A stretch of 64,000 nt of DNA from positions 186,001 to 250,000 of the forward strand of contig NZ_JANYMP010000012.1 of NCBI RefSeq assembly GCF_025061645.1, given 5' to 3'. Below the pieces are notes generated by a model. It worked only from the letters and a program-made list of their open reading frames with translations, had not been told where the DNA came from and did no database searches. The position numbers and the translations under genes are program-made. Shown piece after piece: positions 58,920 to 64,000 of the stretch. The DNA comes from Umezawaea endophytica (GTDB lineage: Bacteria > Actinomycetota > Actinomycetes > Mycobacteriales > Pseudonocardiaceae). Within the stretch, counting starts at the first letter, position 1; each line of letters opens with the position of its first letter.

Positions 58920-59003
58920 CTGCAAGAGTAGAAATCAGAGTCTGATACGCTGCTCCAGCAACAAGCAAGACCGAATAAGTGCAAGAACAAGTGAATTACC
59001 TAG

Positions 59004-59076
59004 GGCCCCGTCGTCTAGCGGCCTAGGACGCCGCCCTCTCAAGGCGGTAGCGTGGGTTCGAATCCCATCGGGGCTA
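59004..59076 (+). tRNA. tRNA-Glu (anticodon CTC)
   Basis: A 73-nt cloverleaf. The anticodon stem-loop is CCGCC-CTCTCAA-GGCGG (anticodon CTC) and the T-arm GGGTTCGAATCCC; the acceptor stem begins with a G.T pair. It lies 84 bases after tRNA-Gln and is followed by a strong terminator. Confidence 0.93.
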
Positions 59077-59087
59077 CAGATCTGGGG

Positions 59088-59120
59088 GATCCCCATGCGC
59101 AGAAGACGCGCATGGGGATC
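59088..59120 (+). terminator. tRNA operon terminator
   Basis: A perfect 13-bp stem GATCCCCATGCGC / GCGCATGGGGATC with a 7-base loop, then TTTCGCATTT. Further hairpins rich in GGGGC/GCCCC follow (59130-59200), probably a common intergenic repeat; the rest of the gap to the IclR gene holds the next terminator only. Confidence 0.85.
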
Positions 59121-59287
59121 TTTCGCATTTGCGCTGGGGCTCTCGCCCCAGACCCCAAGGCAGGGAGGGCTTCGCCCCCCTGCACCCCCCGGTGTGTGCA
59201 GGTGGTGCTGCGTGTGGGGGCGGTGCGTGGGTGGGGAGTGGCTCGACTGCGTCGTCGGTAAGTATGGGTTTTGGGTGTGGGTGTGGC

Positions 59288-59317
59288 AAAGGCCGTGAGT
59301 GGGGGCTCACGGCCTTT
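59288..59317 (-). terminator. IclR gene terminator
   Basis: A perfect 12-bp stem AAAGGCCGTGAG / CTCACGGCCTTT with loop TGGGGG, placed 34 bases past the stop of the minus-strand IclR gene. Confidence 0.75.
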
Positions 59318-59350
59318 GTGTGTGTTGGGGGTTTGGGTGTTTGTGTGGTG

Positions 59351-60052
59351 TTAGAGGCGGGATTGTAGGGCTTCTGCTGCTGCTAGTAGGTCTGCTGCCC
59401 ATCTTGCGCCTGGGCGTCTGCCCATGCGGTCTATTGGGCCGGAGACTGAGATTGCGGCTACTACTTGGCCTGCGCTGTCTCTTACCGGGGCGCTTACGCT
59501 GGCTACGCCTGGTTCGCGTTCTGCGACGCTTTGGGCCCAGCCTCGTCTGCGGACCTCTAGGAGGGTGCGTTCGCCGTAGACGGCGTCGGCCAGGACGGAT
59601 CTTTGGGTGCCTGGGTCGGACCAGGCTGCTAGGACTTTGGCGCCTGAGCCGGCTGTCATGGGGAGTCTGGCGCCTATGGGGACCGTGTCCCGCAGGCCGC
59701 TGGGGGGTTCGGCTGAGGAGACGCAGATTCTTTGCATGCCGTCCCGGCGGTAGAGCTGGACGCTTTCGCCGGTTATGTCGCGTAGGCGGGGCAGGACCGA
59801 GGCCGCCGCGTCGAGCAGGGGGTCGGTCGCGCCGCCCGCCAGTTCCGCCAGTGCCGCGCCTGGACGCCAGCGGCCGTCTGAGCCCCGTCGGAGGAGGCGG
59901 TGGACCTCCAGGCCTACCGCCAGGCGGTGGGCCGTCGCTCTTGGCAACCCCGTCCGGTTGCAGAGCTCGGCAAGTCCACACGGATCCTTCGCGACGGCGT
60001 TCAACACGGCCACAGCCTTGTCCAGCACGCCGATCCCGCTATGCTGTCCCAC
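59351..60052 (-). CDS. IclR-family regulator of leuCD (NdgR/LtbR type)
   Basis: A 233-residue IclR protein: N-terminal winged helix ([30 protein letters not shown]) and C-terminal effector domain ([37 protein letters not shown]). It is divergent from leuCD, as NdgR/AreB of streptomycetes and LtbR of corynebacteria are. Those proteins control leuCD and other amino acid genes. A dyad in the shared promoter is the likely site. The last codons favour gca and cta, unlike the rest of the gene's neighbours. Confidence 0.88.
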   Translation of the reverse strand: MGQHSGIGVLDKAVAVLNAVAKDPCGLAELCNRTGLPRATAHRLAVGLEVHRLLRRGSDGRWRPGAALAELAGGATDPLLDAAASVLPRLRDITGESVQLYRRDGMQRICVSSAEPPSGLRDTVPIGARLPMTAGSGAKVLAAWSDPGTQRSVLADAVYGERTLLEVRRRGWAQSVAEREPGVASVSAPVRDSAGQVVAAISVSGPIDRMGRRPGARWAADLLAAAEALQSRL

Positions 60053-60064
60053 AGCGCGATACTA

Positions 60065-60085
60065 ACTTCCCGGTATCTGGGAAGT
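60065..60085. promoter_or_regulatory. Candidate IclR operator for leuCD
   Basis: A perfect dyad ACTTCCC-GGTATCT-GGGAAGT in the 99-bp region between the IclR and leuC starts, immediately upstream of the IclR ATG. Placement fits autoregulation plus control of leuCD. Confidence 0.6.
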
Positions 60086-60151
60086 CCAGAAGTTATCGGG
60101 AGCCCCCGCTCTGGATGGAGCTCCCACCCACGGACCGATGGGGATGAAGCG

Positions 60152-61555
60152 ATGGGCCGCACACTCGCGGAGAAGGTGTGGGAGGCGCACGTCGTGCGCC
60201 ATGGCGACGGCGCCGAGCCGGACCTGCTCTACATCGACCTCCACCTGCTGCACGAAGTGACGAGTCCGCAGGCGTTCGACGGGCTCAGGCTCGCGGGCCG
60301 CGGGCTGCGCCGCGTCGACCTGACGATCGCCACCGAGGACCACAACGTGCCGACGGTCGACATCGACCAGCCGATCGCGGACCTCGTGTCGCGGACGCAG
60401 GTGGACACGCTGCGGGCGAACTGCAAGGAGTTCGGCGTCCGCCTGCACCCCATGGGTGACGCGGAGCAGGGCATCGTCCACGTGGTGGGCCCGCAGCTCG
60501 GCCTCACCCAGCCGGGCATGACGGTGGTGTGCGGCGACAGCCACACCTCCACGCACGGCGCGTTCGGCGCGCTGGCCTTCGGCATCGGCACGTCCGAGGT
60601 CGAGCACGTGATGGCGACGCAGACGTTGCCGCTGCGGCCGTTCAAGACGATGGCCATCACGGTCGACGGCGAGCTGCGCGAGGGCGTCACGGCGAAGGAC
60701 GTGATCCTCGCGGTCATCGCGAACATCGGCACCGGTGGCGGCCAGGGCTACGTGCTGGAGTACCGCGGCGCGGCCATCGAGGCGCTGTCGATGGAAGCCC
60801 GCATGACGGTGTGCAACATGTCCATCGAGGCTGGTGCGCGGGCCGGGATGATCGCCCCGGACGAGGTGACGTTCGAGTACCTGAAGGGGCGTCCGCACGC
60901 TTCCGTTGGTGCCGAATGGGATGCCGCGGTCGAGTACTGGAAGACCCTGCGCACGGACGACGACGCGGTCTTCGACGCCGAGGTCCACATCGACGCGAGC
61001 ACCCTGACCCCCTTCGTCACGTGGGGGACGAATCCTGGACAGGGGCTGCCGTTGGGCGCCTCCGTGCCGGACCCCGAGGCGATCGGCGACGACAACGAGC
61101 GGGTCGCGGCCGAGAAGGCGCTCGCCTACATGGGCCTCGAACCGGGCACGCCGCTGCGGGACATCAGCGTGGACACGGTGTTCCTGGGGTCGTGCACGAA
61201 CGGCCGCATCGAGGACCTGAGGGCCGCCGCGGCCGTGCTGCGCGGGCACCGGGTGGCCGACAGCGTGCGCATGCTCGTGGTGCCCGGCTCGATGCGCGTT
61301 CGCGCCCAGGCGGAATCCGAAGGGCTGCACGAGATCTTCCTCGCGGCGGGCGCCGAGTGGCGCCAGGCGGGCTGTTCCATGTGCCTCGGCATGAATCCGG
61401 ACCAGCTCAAACCCGGCGAGCGCAGCGCCTCCACGTCCAACCGCAACTTCGAGGGCAGGCAGGGCAAGGGCGGGCGCACCCACCTCGTCTCCCCGCTGGT
61501 GGCGGCCGCCACGGCCGTGCGCGGCACCCTCTCCTCACCCGACGACCTGGCCTGA
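60152..61555 (+). CDS. leuC: 3-isopropylmalate dehydratase large subunit
   Basis: A 467-residue aconitase-family subunit; [4Fe-4S] ligands are in GSCTNGR and CSMCLGMN, and [24 protein letters not shown] is the family region. With LeuD it isomerises isopropylmalate and, in the citramalate route, citramalate to 3-methylmalate. The ATG giving [10 protein letters not shown] is used; the frame stays open upstream over the regulator's promoter. leuD begins 18 bases after its stop codon. Confidence 0.96.
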   Translation: MGRTLAEKVWEAHVVRHGDGAEPDLLYIDLHLLHEVTSPQAFDGLRLAGRGLRRVDLTIATEDHNVPTVDIDQPIADLVSRTQVDTLRANCKEFGVRLHPMGDAEQGIVHVVGPQLGLTQPGMTVVCGDSHTSTHGAFGALAFGIGTSEVEHVMATQTLPLRPFKTMAITVDGELREGVTAKDVILAVIANIGTGGGQGYVLEYRGAAIEALSMEARMTVCNMSIEAGARAGMIAPDEVTFEYLKGRPHASVGAEWDAAVEYWKTLRTDDDAVFDAEVHIDASTLTPFVTWGTNPGQGLPLGASVPDPEAIGDDNERVAAEKALAYMGLEPGTPLRDISVDTVFLGSCTNGRIEDLRAAAAVLRGHRVADSVRMLVVPGSMRVRAQAESEGLHEIFLAAGAEWRQAGCSMCLGMNPDQLKPGERSASTSNRNFEGRQGKGGRTHLVSPLVAAATAVRGTLSSPDDLA

Positions 61556-61572
61556 GAAGGGATTCAGAGACC

Positions 61573-62175
61573 ATGGACGCGTTCACCACCCACACGGGCA
61601 TCGGCGTGCCGCTGCGCAGGTCCAACGTGGACACCGACCAGATCATCCCGGCCGTCTACCTGAAGCGCGTCACCCGCACGGGCTTCGAGGACGGCTTGTT
61701 CGCCGCCTGGCGCAACGACGAGCACTTCATCCTCAACCAGGAGCCCTTCACGTCCGGCTCCGTCCTGGTCGCCGGCCCCGACTTCGGCACCGGGTCCTCC
61801 CGCGAACACGCCGTCTGGGCGCTCATGGACTACGGCTTCCGGGTCGTGATCTCCTCCCGCTTCGCCGACATCTTCCGCGGGAACTCCGGCAAGCAGGGCC
61901 TCGTGGCCGCCGAGGTCGAGCAGTCGGACGTCGAACTGCTCTGGAAGCTGCTCGAAACCGAGCCGGGCACCGAGGTGACCGTCGACCTGGCGGAGAAGAC
62001 GGTCCGCGCAAAGGACTTCACGGCGGCCTTCCGGATCGACGACTACACCCGCTGGCGGCTGCTCGAAGGATTGGACGACATCGCCCTGACCTTGCGCCAC
62101 GCCGATCTGATCGACGACTTCGAGTCCCGCCGCCAAGGTTGGCTGCCCACCACGGATCCCCTTCCGACGAGCTGA
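61573..62175 (+). CDS. leuD: 3-isopropylmalate dehydratase small subunit
   Basis: A 200-residue swivelling-domain subunit: [15 protein letters not shown] at the N terminus and [21 protein letters not shown] carry the substrate-binding residues. It completes the LeuCD dehydratase. ATG start 18 bases after leuC; GAAGGGA lies upstream. A terminator follows at once. Confidence 0.96.
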   Translation: MDAFTTHTGIGVPLRRSNVDTDQIIPAVYLKRVTRTGFEDGLFAAWRNDEHFILNQEPFTSGSVLVAGPDFGTGSSREHAVWALMDYGFRVVISSRFADIFRGNSGKQGLVAAEVEQSDVELLWKLLETEPGTEVTVDLAEKTVRAKDFTAAFRIDDYTRWRLLEGLDDIALTLRHADLIDDFESRRQGWLPTTDPLPTS

Positions 62176-62180
62176 GAGCG

Positions 62181-62219
62181 GGCCTCGGATTCCTCTCTGA
62201 CGAGGGAGGATCCGAGGCC
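62181..62219 (+). terminator. leuCD terminator
   Basis: A stem GGCCTCGGAT / ATCCGAGGCC extended by CCTC/GAGG inside, six bases past the leuD stop. The remaining ~170 bases before hupB probably hold its promoter. Confidence 0.78.
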
Positions 62220-62393
62220 TCCCAGCCCCTCCCAAAGTGCCCCAGGAGGGGGTTTCTGTCCCTCGACAGAGCGCAATTGCCCACGCCACAACGAAAAATA
62301 TGGCGTGGCGATTGGTATTTCCCTTCATATGGGCTTACCGTGGCCATCAGTCGGCCCGACTAAGGGCCGTAAGCGTCCTGGGAGGGACTGACG

Positions 62394-63110
62394 GTGAACA
62401 AGGCCCAGCTCATCGAGGCGCTGTCCGAGCGTCTTGGCGACAAGAAGAACGCCGCCGCTGCTGTCGACGGGCTCGTCGACGTGATCGTTCGCAGCGTCCA
62501 CAAGGGCGAGAAGGTGAACATCACCGGGTTCGGCGTGTTCGAGAAGCGCGCCCGCGCGGCGCGCACCGCTCGCAACCCGCGCACCGGCGAGACCGTCAAG
62601 GTCAAGAAGACCAACGTGCCCGCTTTCCGCGCCGGCTCGACGTTCAAGGACGTCGTGAGCGGTGCCAAGAAGCTGCCGCGTGTTGCCGCTGCCGCAAAGG
62701 CTCCGGCCGCTGCCGCGACGACGACGCGTGCGGCCGCTGCCGCGAAGCCCGCGACCGCCACCAAGGCGCCGGCGACCCGCAGCACCACGGCACGGACGAC
62801 CACGACCCGCACGGCACGTGCGACGACCGCCCGCACGGCCGCCGCGGCGACCAAGGCCCCGGCGACCCGCAAGACCGCCACGGCAGCGGCGAAGCCCGCC
62901 GCCGTGAAGGCTCCTGCGGCCGCCAAGGCCCCCGCCAAGACGGCTGCCGCGAAGGCACCCGCCAAGACCGCAGCGGCGAAGCCCGCCGCCGCGGCCAAGA
63001 AGGCCCCCGCCGCCAAGACGACGGCAGCAGCGGCCAAGGCCCCCGCCGCCACCAAGGCAGCGGCGAAGCCCGCCGCCGCCAAGAAGGCACCGGCGGCCAA
63101 GAAGAAGTAG
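62394..63110 (+). CDS. hupB: HU-family nucleoid protein with Lys/Ala-rich tail
   Basis: A 238-residue actinobacterial HU. Residues 1-~92 are the HU fold ([32 protein letters not shown] is the DNA-embracing arm). From ~100 to the end is a basic low-complexity tail of [13 protein letters not shown] repeats, like histone H1. It compacts the chromosome. GTG start after a GGGAGG site. The tail DNA is repetitive, so tail length may vary between strains. Confidence 0.95.
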   Translation: MNKAQLIEALSERLGDKKNAAAAVDGLVDVIVRSVHKGEKVNITGFGVFEKRARAARTARNPRTGETVKVKKTNVPAFRAGSTFKDVVSGAKKLPRVAAAAKAPAAAATTTRAAAAAKPATATKAPATRSTTARTTTTRTARATTARTAAAATKAPATRKTATAAAKPAAVKAPAAAKAPAKTAAAKAPAKTAAAKPAAAAKKAPAAKTTAAAAKAPAATKAAAKPAAAKKAPAAKKK

Positions 63111-63139
63111 CACCACCTCCCCCCAGGGGGAGCAGCACC

Positions 63140-63182
63140 AACGCCCAGGGCCCGATGCGGACGCGCATCGGGCCCTGGCGTT
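63140..63182 (+). terminator. hupB terminator
   Basis: A 15-bp core stem CCAGGGCCCGATGCG / CGCATCGGGCCCTGG with loop GACG, extended by AACG/CGTT around a bulged C, then TGCCTTTTCC. Confidence 0.82.
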
Positions 63183-63207
63183 TGCCTTTTCCGCCTCCAA
63201 GAGCACG

Positions 63208-63420
63208 TCAAACGTGTTTTGGAGGTATGTCGGGGAACCTGGGGACCGCGTCCACAACCGTGAACCGCTCCTCCTTGCGAGCGTTGAAGACGACGACATT
63301 CCACCGCCCGGCAGGCGATGCGCGAGCCGCCCCGGACGCCACGGCGTAATCCGGCCGTGATGGGTCGATGCCCCACCGAACGCTTTGCGCCCAGCCGTAG
63401 TTCTGCGGTGCCACGACCAT
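63208..63420 (-). CDS. Possible small protein (low confidence)
   Basis: A 70-codon frame beginning MVVAPQNYGWAQSVRWGI and ending RFPDIPPKHV. Its composition (NVVVFNARKEERFTVVDAV) looks protein-like, unlike the upstream extension of the same frame. It would be convergent with hupB and divergent from the methyltransferase gene. There is no clear ribosome-binding site and I do not recognise it. Confidence 0.35.
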   Translation of the reverse strand: MVVAPQNYGWAQSVRWGIDPSRPDYAVASGAARASPAGRWNVVVFNARKEERFTVVDAVPRFPDIPPKHV

Positions 63421-63493
63421 TCCGCGGAACCCAGCGGGAACCCCGCACGGCAATTCCGTGGACGCCGACCGCCCGACACCCGAGTCTGGTCGC

Positions 63494-64000
63494 GTGGAAC
63501 TCGACGTGAAGCAGAACCGGAAGGCGTGGGAAGCGGCCTCGCAGAAGCACGTGCGCGAGTACGACGAACTACTGGCACAGGCCCGCGACGAGACTTCCCT
63601 GTTCCCACGAGAACAGGAACTACTACGTCCGCTGCTGCGACCAGGCCCAGTCGTGGTCCACCCGCAGAGCGGCCACGGCCTGGACGACATCGCCCTGGTA
63701 GCAGCAGGCGCGACCAGGGTCGTCGGCGTCGACTTCAGCCCCACCGCCGTTGCCTCGGCCCGGAGGAGAGCCGTTGACCTTGGTGTTCCTTGTCACTACG
63801 TGGTGGGGCAGATGCCAGGAGCGCCCTTGGCGAACGCGTGCGCGGACGTGGTCTACACCGGCAAGGGCGCGCTGATCTGGATGCCGGACCTGGACGCGTG
63901 GGCCACGGACGTGGCACGGCTGCTGCGACCAGGGGGATGGCTGTTCTTGTACGAGTCGCACCCGGCGGTACCACTGTGGACGTGGGACGAGGACGAGCCG
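63494..64000 (+). CDS. Class I SAM-dependent methyltransferase (3' end outside window)
   Basis: An open frame of 169 codons that runs off the end of the window, beginning MELDVKQNRKAWEAASQKHV. The SAM-binding region is VVHPQSGHGLDDIALVAAGA with VVGVDFSPTAVASARRRA, where the usual Gly-rich loop reads QSGHG. LLRPGGWLFLYESHP is the post-motif strand typical of Methyltransf_11 proteins. It uses a relatively high share of A-ending codons (cta, gca, cca). GTG start; a second GTG 12 bases on is possible. Substrate unknown. Confidence 0.8.
   Translation, partial: MELDVKQNRKAWEAASQKHVREYDELLAQARDETSLFPREQELLRPLLRPGPVVVHPQSGHGLDDIALVAAGATRVVGVDFSPTAVASARRRAVDLGVPCHYVVGQMPGAPLANACADVVYTGKGALIWMPDLDAWATDVARLLRPGGWLFLYESHPAVPLWTWDEDEP

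Noticed and set aside
59130-59200. Possible small gene after the tRNAs
   Set aside because: Consists of short GC-rich hairpins typical of intergenic repeats; no start site or coding bias.

Overview
This window is high-GC actinobacterial DNA, most likely from the order Pseudonocardiales (a Saccharothrix/Lentzea/Actinosynnema-like genome). The reasons are very GC-rich third codon positions, many GTG starts, 1- and 4-base stop/start overlaps inside operons, Lys/Ala-tailed HU, DUF397, a DoxX protein and GatCAB. The gene order ligA - ACT protein - gatC - gatA - gatB - LppZ-like lipoprotein - DoxX - PH-domain protein - ilvB - ilvN - ilvC - serA - leuB - FAH hydrolase - gltX - IclR - leuC - leuD - hupB follows, as I recall it, the Mycobacterium tuberculosis Rv3015c-to-Rv2986c order. 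Insertions here include a CHAT protease, ilvD, a subtilase, glycosidases and a B12 transporter. The genus is inferred, not proven.

Layout. 1-5.5 kb: aldo/keto reductase, a small-molecule kinase coupled to a MetE-like protein, a secreted GH9 cellulase and a small secreted protein. 5.6-10.4 kb: GNAT, LysR and a divergent sdhCAB operon. 10.4-18.3 kb: ligA, a second GNAT, small proteins, BKACE, MerR and the ACT protein. 18.5-22.0 kb: gatC-gatA-(small membrane protein)-gatB. 22.3-25.3 kb: a 71-aa peptide with a duplicated motif, a strong hairpin, then a TPR-CHAT caspase-like protease. 25.3-33.8 kb: AKR/TetR, an LppZ-like lipoprotein, hydrolase, dehydrogenase, DoxX, ilvD, VKOR and PH protein. 33.9-37.5 kb: ilvB leader peptide and attenuator, ilvBNC. 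37.6-40.1 kb: DUF397, TetR/DUF4267 and a 1.2-kb non-coding stretch with paired perfect hairpins. 40.1-46.6 kb: serA, subtilase, leuB. 46.8-51.5 kb: Tat-exported glycosidase and a cobalamin-riboswitch btuCDF operon. 51.5-54.2 kb: repeats, a second copy of a palindromic element, an Ile-codon leader peptide and attenuator, cimA. 54.2-64 kb: FAH hydrolase, FAD monooxygenase, gltX, HAD hydrolase, tRNA-Gln and tRNA-Glu, IclR, leuCD, hupB and a truncated methyltransferase.

Two systems stand out functionally. First, branched-chain amino acid synthesis is nearly complete: CimA + LeuCD + LeuB can make 2-ketobutyrate from pyruvate, IlvBN + IlvC + IlvD finish Ile/Val, and LeuCD + LeuB serve Leu. LeuA and the aminotransferase are not in the window. 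Control signals are visible at ilvB (Leu/Val-coded leader), cimA (three consecutive Ile codons) and leuCD (IclR regulator with a dyad). Second, GltX, GatCAB, tRNA-Gln(CTG) and tRNA-Glu(CTC) together are the parts of the indirect Gln-tRNA(Gln) route.

The best candidates for something undescribed are the repeat-peptide/TPR-CHAT protease locus (22.3-25.3 kb), the Ile leader of cimA (52.4 kb), a ~118-bp palindromic element present twice with compensatory base changes (13.8 and 52.2 kb), and a 276-bp element bounded by two perfect hairpins whose cores are reverse complements of each other (39.1-39.4 kb).
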